This document shows, in pieces, positions 10,377-17,075 of a stretch of 38,682 nucleotides of DNA (position 1 is its first letter; each line of letters begins with the position of its first letter). The DNA is from Corynebacterium sp. Lineage in GTDB: Bacteria > Actinomycetota > Actinomycetes > Mycobacteriales > Mycobacteriaceae. The stretch is taken from positions 1 to 38,682 of the forward strand of contig JAUMTX010000008.1 in NCBI GenBank assembly GCA_030530985.1. Reading direction: 5' to 3'. Below the pieces are notes generated by a model. The model was given only the letters and a program-made list of their open reading frames with translations. It did not search any database and had not been told where the DNA came from. The position numbers and the translations under genes are program-made.

Positions 10377-10808
10377 TTAAACGCCTGTGGAGCCGTAGCC
10401 GTCAGCACCACGAACAGTTTCATCCAGCTCTTCAACCTCAACGAAGGCAGGAAGTTCAACGCGCTGGATAAGAAGCTGGGCGATTCGATCACCACGCTTA
10501 ATTTCAATTGGCTCGCGTGGGTCGAGGTTAATGAGGCAGACCTTGATCTCGCCACGGTACTGGGCATCAATAGTGCCCGGGGTGTTGACAATACTCAGAC
10601 CCTGGCGCAGGGCCAGACCCGAACGTGGGTGAACCAAGCCTACGAAGCCCATTGGGATTGCCAAGGCAATGCCGGTACCCACCAATTGGCGCTCACCAGG
10701 CGCAATGGTGACAGTTTCAGTGCTGTAGAGGTCAACACCAGCATCGCCTTCATGGGCGCGAACTGGTAGTGGCAACTCGGTATCAAGACGCTTAATCTGA
10801 ATGTCCAT
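10377..10808 (-). CDS. dut: dUTP diphosphatase (dUTPase)
   Basis: Dut hydrolyses dUTP to dUMP and pyrophosphate, keeping uracil out of DNA and feeding dTMP synthesis. The 143-aa protein is a typical trimeric dUTPase. All five motifs are visible: [10 protein letters not shown] near the N-terminus, HPRSGLAL, a motif 3 around [13 protein letters not shown] with the catalytic Asp, RGDRIAQLL, and the C-terminal arm [10 protein letters not shown]. The ATG has no ribosome site; TAGTCT (10815-10820) sits 6 nt upstream, compatible with leaderless transcription. It lies 69 bp before DUF3710 on the same strand, the usual actinobacterial pairing. Confidence 0.97.
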   Translation of the reverse strand: MDIQIKRLDTELPLPVRAHEGDAGVDLYSTETVTIAPGERQLVGTGIALAIPMGFVGLVHPRSGLALRQGLSIVNTPGTIDAQYRGEIKVCLINLDPREPIEIKRGDRIAQLLIQRVELPAFVEVEELDETVRGADGYGSTGV

Positions 10809-10814
10809 TCCACT

Positions 10815-10820
10815 AGACTA
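10815..10820 (-). promoter_or_regulatory. -10-like element (TAGTCT) before dut
   Basis: TAGTCT fits the TANNNT core and ends 6 nt before the dut ATG, placing the start of transcription at the start codon. No -35 box stands out. The 217-bp dut/DUF3093 spacer holds no other gene that I can see. Confidence 0.4.
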
Positions 10821-11011
10821 CCGCGAAAGCTGCCAATTTCTTAAGTTGAGTTCCCCATCCCTGGTCACAGAACGCACACTCAAACTAGGGGTTGGACCAT
10901 GGTGCTGGCCACAGTTTCAGCCACACAGAAAATCCCCCTGAGCATAATCCCTCCTACACCTCTGCATATCCTGCAGAAAATTCACTACGAGAAATCGTGC
11001 CGAAAATACAG

Positions 11012-11017
11012 TAAACT
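11012..11017 (+). promoter_or_regulatory. -10 element (TAAACT) for leaderless DUF3093 transcript
   Basis: TAAACT ends 8 nt before the GTG at 11026. Predicted transcription would start at about 11024, giving a leader of zero to two bases. No Shine-Dalgarno sequence is present. Confidence 0.5.
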
Positions 11018-11025
11018 AGATTGAC

Positions 11026-11520
11026 GTGTCAGCATCATCCAATTCCTCAGTCAAGGTCCTATACACGGAACGCCAATGGGTTCCGTGGTTTTGGTGGGTC
11101 CTTGGTGCACTTTTTGTCGTACTAATGACAGCCCAGGTCCGCCTGACTGGTATCGGTAACTGGATGTGGGTTGCGGCCGTATTTGTCGCAGTCATTACTT
11201 TTGGCGCCCTCTATGCCCTTTCCTCCACACGGATTAGTGTTGAGGAAGAAGATGGCATCCGTTGGCTCACTGATGGCAAGTCCGCCTTGCCACATACTGC
11301 TGTGAGCCGTTCCCTCGCGGTACCTGCTACCGCAAAGCGCAATGCCCTGGGCCACCAGCTTGACCCAGCAGCCTATGTGGTTTCCCACGGCTGGGTACCA
11401 GAGATGGCCATGATGGTTATTGATGACCCAGAGGATGAAACCCCCTACTGGCTTATCTGCTCACGCAACCCAGATAAGTTGCTGCGCGCCTTTGTTGGTG
11501 AAACGCACACTGGGAGTTAG
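11026..11520 (+). CDS. DUF3093 membrane protein
   Basis: This 164-aa protein matches DUF3093, an actinobacterial family usually found beside dut. Two transmembrane helices (about residues 20-37 and 45-66) form a hairpin at the N-terminus. A soluble domain of about 95 residues follows, containing ALPHTAVSRSLAVPAT and ending in an SRNPDKLLRA segment that looks like a compact PH-like beta domain. The GTG start has no ribosome site and appears leaderless. It is transcribed away from dut. Its function is unknown. Confidence 0.85.
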   Translation: MSASSNSSVKVLYTERQWVPWFWWVLGALFVVLMTAQVRLTGIGNWMWVAAVFVAVITFGALYALSSTRISVEEEDGIRWLTDGKSALPHTAVSRSLAVPATAKRNALGHQLDPAAYVVSHGWVPEMAMMVIDDPEDETPYWLICSRNPDKLLRAFVGETHTGS

Positions 11521-11533
11521 TCAGAAGGACTGT

Positions 11534-11552
11534 TTTAGTCTGAAAGACTAAA
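11534..11552. other. Small perfect inverted repeat after DUF3093
   Basis: TTTAGTCT and AGACTAAA are separated by GAA, 14 bp after the stop codon. There is no T run, so it is not an obvious terminator. It could stabilise the mRNA end or bind a protein. Confidence 0.4.
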
Positions 11553-11589
11553 GCCTACAGTCTGCATAACTAACCGCAGACATAGAAAA

Positions 11590-11626
11590 AGCTCGGCCAT
11601 TTCAATGTGGTCGAGCTCATTTTTTT
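11590..11626. terminator. Bidirectional intrinsic terminator between DUF3093 and DUF4193
   Basis: A 10-bp stem (11590-11599 with 11608-11617, one G-U pair) and an 8-nt loop are followed by seven T residues on the plus strand. On the minus strand the same stem is followed by TTTTT. It lies between the two convergent genes and can stop both. Confidence 0.85.
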
Positions 11627-11650
11627 GCCACGTGCAGTGCACGGAGGCGA

Positions 11651-11944
11651 TTAGGCACAGTCCTTGCAGATTGGGGTGCCGTCAGGTTCGATGTGGTCCA
11701 TGCGGGCCTGGCGCTGTACCAGGAAGCAGGAGCCACAGGTGAACTCATCGGCGCGGCGGGGAATCACATTGACATTGAGATCCTCGCCCCCAAGGTCAAC
11801 TGCAGGGAGGTCGTAGGGTTCCACAACTTCGCCGTCATCATCGACGTCAAGGTTGCGGTTCTCGGCGGCCTTGAGACCCTCGAGGGAATCAGTGTCTAGG
11901 TCGTCTTCGCTAGTGCGACGCGGTGCATCATAATCGGTAGCCAT
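11651..11944 (-). CDS. DUF4193 small acidic zinc-ribbon protein
   Basis: This 97-aa protein matches DUF4193, conserved in actinobacteria. The first 65 residues are highly acidic. The C-terminus has two cysteine pairs (Cys70/Cys73 in CGSC and Cys93/Cys96 in CKDC) expected to bind zinc. The frame stays open upstream, but the ATG at 11944 is chosen because AAAGGA lies at the right distance and the encoded MATDYDAP N-terminus fits the family. The role is unknown; a nucleic-acid or RNA-polymerase contact would suit the ribbon but is only a guess. Confidence 0.85.
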   Translation of the reverse strand: MATDYDAPRRTSEDDLDTDSLEGLKAAENRNLDVDDDGEVVEPYDLPAVDLGGEDLNVNVIPRRADEFTCGSCFLVQRQARMDHIEPDGTPICKDCA

Positions 11945-12132
11945 AACGCGATCCTTTGTTATTGAACCAACAAAAAACTCTATGGCGCGCATAATATCTT
12001 CATTCTTAGAATTTGTCGAATGGACATGCCGCCAACTACCCCCATAGTTACCCCCGTAAGCAATCGCCGATAGCTTTGACCTGGAAAGATTGCTGTGAGC
12101 AAAAATACGCAACCCTGCTGCCATAAAACTGA

Positions 12133-12138
12133 TAAAAT
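12133..12138 (+). promoter_or_regulatory. -10 element (TAAAAT) for leaderless ppgK transcript
   Basis: TAAAAT ends 7 nt before the ATG at 12146, placing transcription start at the start codon. The 201-bp spacer between DUF4193 and ppgK holds divergent promoters; no gene such as suhB is present there. Confidence 0.55.
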
Positions 12139-12145
12139 TTTTCGT

Positions 12146-12910
12146 ATGACTCAAATTGGTTTTGGAATTGACATTGGTGGCTCCGGTATCAAGGGCGCCC
12201 GTGTCGATCTTTCCACCGGTGAATTCATCGGTGATCGCATTAAGATTTTGACCCCACAACCTGCAACCCCACAGGCTGTCGCGGAGACAGTCGCTGAAAT
12301 TGTCCGCCAGGCTGAATGGACTGGCCCACTGGGCATCACCATGCCAAGTGTTATCAAGAAGCAGACCGCCCTAACTGCTGCTAATATCGACCCTTCCTGG
12401 GTTGGCATTGACGTTCAGGAGCTCTTCAATGAGCACGTAAAGCCAGTTATTGACGACCACCCAATCTCTGTTCTCAATGACGCTGATGCTGCTGGCCTTG
12501 CTGAGGTCCGCTATGGTGTTCCTGAGGCAAAGGAGGGTGCAGTTCTCATGCTCACCCTGGGTACTGGTATTGGTTCTGCCCTGCTCATGGACGGCCAGCT
12601 CTTCCCTAATACTGAGCTTGGTCACCTGGACTACAAGGGTGCCCCAATTGAGAAGTATGCCGCTTCTTCTATTAAGGACAAGGAAGAGCTGAGCTACACC
12701 CAGTGGGCGAAGCGTGTTTCTAAGGCCTTCAAGCGCTATGAGACCATTCTCAATCCACGACTCATTATTGTCGGTGGCGGCGTATCCCGTAAGGCTGACA
12801 AGTGGGTTCCAAAGCTCACCTGCGAAACCCCAGTTATTCCTGCTCAGCTCCGTAATACCGCCGGAATTGTCGGCGCGGCTATTGCGGTTTCTGAAGGCCT
12901 GCTGCCTTAG
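12146..12910 (+). CDS. ppgK: Polyphosphate glucokinase
   Basis: PpgK phosphorylates glucose to glucose 6-phosphate using inorganic polyphosphate (and usually ATP) and is typical of actinobacteria. The 254-aa length is normal. The ROK/hexokinase phosphate loop [10 protein letters not shown] (9-18), the catalytic-region [11 protein letters not shown], the GTGIGSALL motif and the ELGHL signature are all visible, followed by the PPGK-like EKYAASS segment. The frame is open 17 codons further upstream, but the ATG at 12146 starts exactly where the family does and has a -10 box placed for leaderless expression. It sits directly before sigA, the usual actinobacterial order. Confidence 0.95.
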   Translation: MTQIGFGIDIGGSGIKGARVDLSTGEFIGDRIKILTPQPATPQAVAETVAEIVRQAEWTGPLGITMPSVIKKQTALTAANIDPSWVGIDVQELFNEHVKPVIDDHPISVLNDADAAGLAEVRYGVPEAKEGAVLMLTLGTGIGSALLMDGQLFPNTELGHLDYKGAPIEKYAASSIKDKEELSYTQWAKRVSKAFKRYETILNPRLIIVGGGVSRKADKWVPKLTCETPVIPAQLRNTAGIVGAAIAVSEGLLP

Positions 12911-12913
12911 TTT

Positions 12914-12922
12914 TTGTTATAA
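12914..12922 (+). promoter_or_regulatory. Extended -10 promoter (TGTTATAAT) for sigA
   Basis: TATAAT at 12917-12922 is preceded by TG plus one base, an extended -10. It begins four bases after the ppgK stop codon. No good -35 lies 17 bp upstream. Transcription would start near 12929, giving sigA a leader of about 178 nt. A second weak -10-like TAGTAT lies at 13080-13085. Confidence 0.6.
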
Positions 12923-12928
12923 TTGGTA

Positions 12929-13106
12929 GTCGATTGTGTTTCGCGCGGGGCTCACCCCACGCACGAACTTTAGGATGGCTTTTGGCCAACAATCGACAGA
13001 TACTCTCGTGTCGCCATGACCTGTGTCAATGGCGGCACGTAGAATTATCTTCGAAGATATTCCCGCATGCGCGGATCTGTAGTATAGGCAAGGCGAAAGG
13101 GCATAA
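12929..13106 (+). other. Long structured 5' leader of sigA
   Basis: This leader holds several inverted repeats: GGGGCTCACCCC near 12946; CGACA/TGTCG around 12993-13012; a stem at 13013-13033 with a single bulge; and a perfect 14-bp palindrome, TATCTTCGAAGATA, at 13046-13059. The ribosome site AAAGGG is at the end. No known riboswitch was recognised. Confidence 0.4.
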
Positions 13107-14609
13107 GTGGCAGCCACTGAAGCTTCCGATGACGCAGTAAGTACCGGAACAAAGAAAACCACCGCGAAGAAGACTACTGCCAAAAAGTCAACTGCGAAGA
13201 AGACTACGGCTAAGAAAACCGCGAAGAAGACGGCTAAGAAGACAACCGCTAAAAAGTCGACGGCAAAGAAGACTACTGCCAAGAAGACAGCGGCTAAAAA
13301 GACGACCGCAAAAAAGAGCACTGCTAAGAAGACGACGAAGTCTGCCGTAAAGAAGACCACCCGTAAGTCTGAGGTCATGGAGGCCAAGAGCCATGACGAG
13401 CTGCTCGAGAACGAGCTCGACGAGGATCTTGAGGACTCCGAAGACGATCTTGATGTTCTTGATGCCGAGTTCACTGTCGACATGGATGATGATGAAGATT
13501 CCTATGACGATGATGATGAGGACGGCTTCGATTCCTACGGCGATGACGACGAGGAAGAGGACGAGGACGAAGAAGAAGACGAGGAAGACGAGGATGAAGG
13601 CCCTAATGTCTGGGATGAAGAGGACTCTGCTGCCCTTCGCCAGGCACGTAAGGATGCCGAGCTAACTGCTTCTGCCGACTCTGTTCGCGCCTACCTCAAG
13701 CAAATCGGTAAGGTCGCTCTGCTTAATGCCAATGAAGAGGTCACTCTGGCTAAGCGTATTGAGGCTGGCCTCTATGCCACTCATAAGCTTGAGGAGGCCG
13801 AAGCTGGTGTTGACGCTGACGGCAATGAGATTAAGCTCTCCCCTGCCCAGAAGCGTGATCTTCGCTCTATTGCTCGCGATGGCCGCCACGCTAAGGACCA
13901 CCTCTTGGAGGCTAACCTCCGTCTCGTGGTTTCCCTGGCTAAGCGCTATACCGGTCGCGGTATGGCTTTCCTTGACCTTATTCAGGAAGGTAACCTTGGC
14001 CTGATTCGTGCCGTGGAGAAGTTCGACTACACCAAGGGCTATAAGTTCTCCACCTACGCCACATGGTGGATCCGCCAGGCCATTACCCGCGCCATGGCTG
14101 ACCAGGCCCGTACGATTCGTATCCCTGTTCACATGGTTGAGGTTATTAATAAGCTCGGCCGTATCCAGCGTGAGCTGCTCCAGGACTTGGGCCGTGAGCC
14201 TACCCCACTGGAGCTTGCCCGTGAGATGGACATTACTGAGGATAAGGTGCTGGAAATCCAGCAGTATGCTCGTGAGCCAATCTCCCTGGATCAGACCATT
14301 GGTGATGAGGGCGATAGCCAGCTCGGTGACTTCATTGAGGATTCTGAGGCTGTTGTTGCTGTGGATGCGGTTTCCTTCCGCCTACTCCAGGACCAGCTGC
14401 AGGATGTTCTGCACACCCTCTCTGAGCGTGAAGCCGGCGTTGTTCGCCTCCGCTTCGGTCTCACCGACGGTATGCCTAGGACTTTAGACGAAATCGGTCA
14501 GGTTTACTCCGTTACCCGTGAGCGTATCCGTCAGATTGAGTCTAAGACTATGTCTAAGCTCCGTCACCCATCGCGCTCCCAGGTACTGCGCGATTACCTC
14601 GAGTGGTAA
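13107..14609 (+). CDS. sigA: Primary RNA polymerase sigma factor SigA
   Basis: SigA is the housekeeping sigma-70 factor that directs RNA polymerase to -35/-10 promoters. The 500-aa protein starts at a GTG with AAAGG about 8 nt upstream. Residues about 12-78 are a repetitive [11 protein letters not shown] lysine/alanine/threonine tract and residues about 90-165 are strongly acidic; both are typical of actinobacterial SigA but compositionally extreme. Region 1.2 starts near [11 protein letters not shown]. Region 2 contains [19 protein letters not shown] and the promoter-melting [10 protein letters not shown]. Region 3 and the region 4.2 helix-turn-helix ([20 protein letters not shown]) follow. 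It ends at a strong terminator. The lysine-rich tract gives a long artefactual reading frame on the other strand. Confidence 0.97.
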   Translation: MAATEASDDAVSTGTKKTTAKKTTAKKSTAKKTTAKKTAKKTAKKTTAKKSTAKKTTAKKTAAKKTTAKKSTAKKTTKSAVKKTTRKSEVMEAKSHDELLENELDEDLEDSEDDLDVLDAEFTVDMDDDEDSYDDDDEDGFDSYGDDDEEEDEDEEEDEEDEDEGPNVWDEEDSAALRQARKDAELTASADSVRAYLKQIGKVALLNANEEVTLAKRIEAGLYATHKLEEAEAGVDADGNEIKLSPAQKRDLRSIARDGRHAKDHLLEANLRLVVSLAKRYTGRGMAFLDLIQEGNLGLIRAVEKFDYTKGYKFSTYATWWIRQAITRAMADQARTIRIPVHMVEVINKLGRIQRELLQDLGREPTPLELAREMDITEDKVLEIQQYAREPISLDQTIGDEGDSQLGDFIEDSEAVVAVDAVSFRLLQDQLQDVLHTLSEREAGVVRLRFGLTDGMPRTLDEIGQVYSVTRERIRQIESKTMSKLRHPSRSQVLRDYLEW

Positions 14610-14629
14610 GACTTACACATGAAACAAGT

Positions 14630-14656
14630 AAAGCTCCCTTTATGGGAGCTTTTTCT
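14630..14656 (+). terminator. Intrinsic terminator of sigA
   Basis: AAAGCTCCC and GGGAGCTTT (14630-14638, 14644-14652) form a 9-bp stem with a TTTAT loop followed by a T-rich tail. It lies about 20 nt after the sigA stop codon. The rest of the spacer to 14803 holds weaker inverted repeats, including GGGCGTC/GACGCCC. Confidence 0.85.
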
Positions 14657-14803
14657 TTATCCTATGTCGGCAGGGTCCTGCAGGGCCGTACACTCAGTTT
14701 GGTGGGCGTCCGCACTTTCCCTTGCTTTTCGACGCCCTCCACATCACACCTATTTACATAACCGCGAACGCAAGGTGACTTAGTCGCCTTCTTAGGCGCG
14801 TTT

Positions 14804-15694
14804 TTAGACGCGCTCTTGAAGCTGGCTGAGTGCTTCACCAATGTCGGTGGCGACACCAATGGAACGCTCGGCAATCTCCTTCGGGGCCATAATATCGGCC
14901 TGGTTGATGGAGATATAGGTGGAGTTCGGGTTGCCCATGGTCATCTGCCAGAATGGGTACTTAATAATGCCAGGCGTATTATTGCCCACACCCAATTCCA
15001 GGTAGACGATGGTGGATTTGGCATTGGCAATGAGGAACTCCTTATAGCGGAGGCATGCAGCCTCCCAGCCGGCATCCTGGACGAAGGTCTCATCGCAGCG
15101 AAGATTAGGCACCATGTGGCTGCCGCAGTGAGGGCACCGTGGAATGAGCTCGGTGGGCACACGCATATCGCGCTGCTCTTCATACATGCGGCGCACGGTT
15201 TCCTCATTGTCCCAGGTTTCCTGCACACATGGGGTGGAGCACTGCCACAAGCCATAGTCACCCTGGGTGTAGAAAAGCCTGTTTTTATCAAAACCGGCAC
15301 GCGGAAACTGGTGATCCACATTCGTGGTAATCACAAAATAGTTCTTATCCTGCACCAAGCTGAGCAAATCAGAATATACAGGCTTGGGAGGATCCACATA
15401 GCGGTTGACCATAATGTGGCGGCTCCACCAAGCCCAATATTCCTCCAGGCTTTCAAAGGGATAGAATCCACCCGAATACATATCGCTAATGCCGTACTTC
15501 TCAATAAAGTCCGAGAAGTGCTTCTCAAAACGCGGACCCGAATAGGTCAACCCCGCAGCCGTAGAAAGACCAGAGCCCGCACCGATCAGAATGGTATCTG
15601 CATTATCAATGGCTGCCTTGGCGGCCGCAATATGTGGGTCAGTGTGTGCTGAGGAGTTCTTCATAGATTTTCGCATCCGTATCTTTGAAAACAT
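14804..15694 (-). CDS. SirTM-type (class M) sirtuin, probable protein ADP-ribosyltransferase
   Basis: This 296-aa protein closely resembles the macrodomain-linked sirtuins of Staphylococcus and Streptococcus, which transfer ADP-ribose from NAD to a lipoylated GcvH-like protein rather than deacylating proteins. Visible are the NAD-binding GAGSGLS (40-44 core), LTYSGPRFE, TTNVD (Asn125), YTQGDYGLWQC and two zinc-binding pairs (Cys152/Cys156, Cys187/Cys190), then LELGVGNNTP. The canonical deacylase His is replaced by Gln144, as in the SirTM class. The ATG at 15694 has AAAGG 9 nt upstream and overlaps the macrodomain gene by 56 nt; ATGs at 15676 and 15664 are alternatives. Co-transcription with the macrodomain gene is very likely. 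No lipoyl-carrier or lipoate-ligase gene lies beside it. Target and physiological role are inferred from relatives. Confidence 0.88.
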   Translation of the reverse strand: MFSKIRMRKSMKNSSAHTDPHIAAAKAAIDNADTILIGAGSGLSTAAGLTYSGPRFEKHFSDFIEKYGISDMYSGGFYPFESLEEYWAWWSRHIMVNRYVDPPKPVYSDLLSLVQDKNYFVITTNVDHQFPRAGFDKNRLFYTQGDYGLWQCSTPCVQETWDNEETVRRMYEEQRDMRVPTELIPRCPHCGSHMVPNLRCDETFVQDAGWEAACLRYKEFLIANAKSTIVYLELGVGNNTPGIIKYPFWQMTMGNPNSTYISINQADIMAPKEIAERSIGVATDIGEALSQLQERV

Positions 15695-16430
15695 TGAAAA
15701 TGACCTTTCGTACCGAGGTTGGGCTCTGGAGAAATTCCTTCACCGTCCGAATAGCAATCCGTGCAGCTTCCTCATTAGGGAAGCGGAACTCACCAGTCGA
15801 AATACAACAAAATGCCACTGTGGCCAGGTTATGTTCAGCAGCCACCTCCAAACAGGAGCGATAACAGGAGGCGAGAAGATCACGGTCCTCCTGGCGCAGC
15901 TCCCCACTAATAATTGGGCCCACGGTGTGCAACACATGGGTGGCCGGCAGGTTATATCCACCGGTGAGTTTTGCACTGCCCGTTGGTTCCGGATGACCTT
16001 GGGCCTGCATAATCTGGTTGCACTCATCACGCAGCTGAAGGCCCGCCGCCGAGTGAATAGCATTATCAATACATGCATGCCCCGGCACAAAGCAGCCCAA
16101 GAGGCGATCATTATCCGCATCCACAATGGCATCGGCCTTAAGGCGCGTAATATCGCCCTGCCAGAGCGCAATCCCCGGCTGGCCCGGCCACTCCGGCAGA
16201 TCCGCAGCTAGCACTACCCCTTTGTCCACTGTCTCGGCACTGAGCAAAGAATCCTGCACCCGCAGAAATTCCTCATCCAATGGCAATGGTGGTCGCACAG
16301 TCATTAGTGCCCGAAGTAAATACCGCTGGGTCTGCTCATCCTTGGGCAGCGCCTCCACCTGATCCCTAAAAGTCGGCATCTCATTAACCAGATACTCAAC
16401 CAAGAAATTAATCTCTTCTGCTCTATTCAT
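15639..16430 (-). CDS. Zinc-dependent (SirTM-linked) macrodomain, probable ADP-ribosyl hydrolase
   Basis: This 263-aa protein is the expected partner of SirTM: a macrodomain that removes the ADP-ribose added by the sirtuin. Residues 1-80 form the helical N-terminal extension of this subclass, with RPPLPLDEEFL. The macrodomain spans about 85-260. LLGCFVPGHACIDNAIH carries the zinc ligands expected in this class (Cys113, His118, Cys120). GSAKLTGGYNLP, VLHTVGP and CCISTGEFRFP complete the ADP-ribose pocket. The usual VNAAN reads VDADN, so the first conserved Asn is Asp104. The start at 16430 is chosen because AAAGGA lies 6 nt upstream; an ATG at 16436 would leave no room. It is first in the operon, driven by TTTACA-N17-TATATT. 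Confidence 0.9.
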   Translation of the reverse strand: MNRAEEINFLVEYLVNEMPTFRDQVEALPKDEQTQRYLLRALMTVRPPLPLDEEFLRVQDSLLSAETVDKGVVLAADLPEWPGQPGIALWQGDITRLKADAIVDADNDRLLGCFVPGHACIDNAIHSAAGLQLRDECNQIMQAQGHPEPTGSAKLTGGYNLPATHVLHTVGPIISGELRQEDRDLLASCYRSCLEVAAEHNLATVAFCCISTGEFRFPNEEAARIAIRTVKEFLQSPTSVRKVIFNVFKDTDAKIYEELLSTH

Positions 16431-16477
16431 TCTCATTCCTTTAATTTGGTGTACGTCATCTACACCTCTATGAACCG

Positions 16478-16506
16478 AATATAGCCCTGAGCAAAAGCCC
16501 TGTAAA
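16478..16506 (-). promoter_or_regulatory. Sigma-A promoter of the macrodomain-sirtuin operon
   Basis: On the minus strand TTTACA (16501-16506) and TATATT (16478-16483) are separated by exactly 17 bp. The predicted start is near 16471, about 40 nt before the macrodomain ATG. It is the only promoter I see for the two genes. Confidence 0.65.
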
Positions 16507-16528
16507 GAGCGCACTTTTCTGTACCTAG

Positions 16529-16574
16529 GTCACCCAAAGGTAACTATTGGCCAGTCACCTCAAGGTAACTATTG
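16529..16574. repeat. Two direct repeats GTCACC-N2-AAGGTAACTATTG, 25 bp apart
   Basis: Two copies (16529-16549 and 16554-16574) match at all 19 specified positions and begin exactly 25 bp apart. They lie upstream of the macrodomain promoter and between it and the HxlR promoter. GTAACT-type half sites are plausible for HxlR/DUF24 regulators. A divergent operator is the simplest reading; no binding is shown. Confidence 0.6.
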
Positions 16575-16620
16575 AGCCTACGCAGCGCCTATACCGAAGC
16601 GCCCCCCGTACGGAATTTTT

Positions 16621-16649
16621 TTGAATGCTCTTTCTCCCAATAGTGTATT
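16621..16649 (+). promoter_or_regulatory. Candidate promoter of the HxlR regulator gene
   Basis: TTGAAT (16621-16626) and TGTATT (16644-16649) are 17 bp apart. Transcription would start near 16656, leaving a leader of about 70 nt that contains the three CACTGTG-type repeats. Confidence 0.4.
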
Positions 16650-16672
16650 TTTGTAGGTAAGTATCTTTTTGA

Positions 16673-16703
16673 CACTGTGCGTGGCACTGTGTTTCACACT
16701 GTC
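16673..16703 (+). repeat. Three CACTGT(G/C) repeats with a 12-bp period
   Basis: CACTGTG at 16673 and 16685 and CACTGTC at 16697 begin exactly 12 bp apart, just upstream of the HxlR start codon. They may be an autoregulatory operator or an RNA feature of the leader. Confidence 0.45.
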
Positions 16704-16724
16704 TAAGACGAGTAGGGGTTGAGA

Positions 16725-17045
16725 ATGGCGTCAGAGCTTCCAGCATGCCCGGTGGAAACCACACTGACCTTGATTAGTAATAAATGGAAGGTGCTCATCC
16801 TTCGGGATTTAATGGAGGGCACCAAGCGCTTCAATGAACTCAAGCGCTCGGTGGGCAATGTGTCCCAAAAGGTACTCACCACCCAGTTGCGGGAAATGGA
16901 GGCCAATGGTCTTCTTAACCGCACCGTTTATGCGGAGGTACCACCCCGCGTGGAATATTCACTCACGGAATTAGGCCACAGCCTCAAACCCATCTTGGAT
17001 GCGATGCAGCATTGGGGCGAGGACTATAAGGCTATGCACGAATAA
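16725..17045 (+). CDS. HxlR/DUF24-family transcriptional regulator
   Basis: This 106-aa protein is a one-domain winged-helix MarR-like repressor or activator of the HxlR family, many members of which sense quinones, aldehydes or disulfide stress through an N-terminal cysteine. Cys9 lies in ACPVETTL at the family position. The rest follows the family: LISNKWKVLILRDL, then RFNELKRSVGNVSQKVLTTQL as the recognition helix region, then the wing VPPRVEYSLTELG. The ATG at 16725 follows AGGGG at suitable distance; a TTG at 16719 is less likely. It is divergent from the macrodomain-sirtuin operon and separated by repeats, so it probably controls that operon. It ends at a strong terminator. Confidence 0.9.
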   Translation: MASELPACPVETTLTLISNKWKVLILRDLMEGTKRFNELKRSVGNVSQKVLTTQLREMEANGLLNRTVYAEVPPRVEYSLTELGHSLKPILDAMQHWGEDYKAMHE

Positions 17046-17047
17046 AG

Positions 17048-17075
17048 AAAAAAGCCCGCATAAGCGGGCTTTTTT
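17048..17075. terminator. Bidirectional terminator between HxlR gene and helicase
   Basis: A perfect 12-bp stem (17048-17059 with 17064-17075) has an ATAA loop and A/T ends that provide T runs on both strands. It starts 3 nt after the HxlR stop and abuts the stop codon of the convergent helicase gene. Confidence 0.9.

Noticed and set aside
11945..12259. Longer N-terminus for DUF4193 (105 extra codons)
   Set aside because: The extension runs through the divergent ppgK promoter, while the internal ATG has AAAGGA and fits the family length.
12917..13483. A 188-codon minus-strand frame rich in Phe, Val and Ala opposite the sigA N-terminus
   Set aside because: It looks like a membrane protein only because it is the antisense of the Lys/Ala/Thr repeat of SigA.
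14804..15694. Canonical protein deacetylase (CobB-type) as annotation of the sirtuin
   Set aside because: The catalytic His is replaced by Gln, and the neighbouring zinc macrodomain and close sequence similarity point to the SirTM class.
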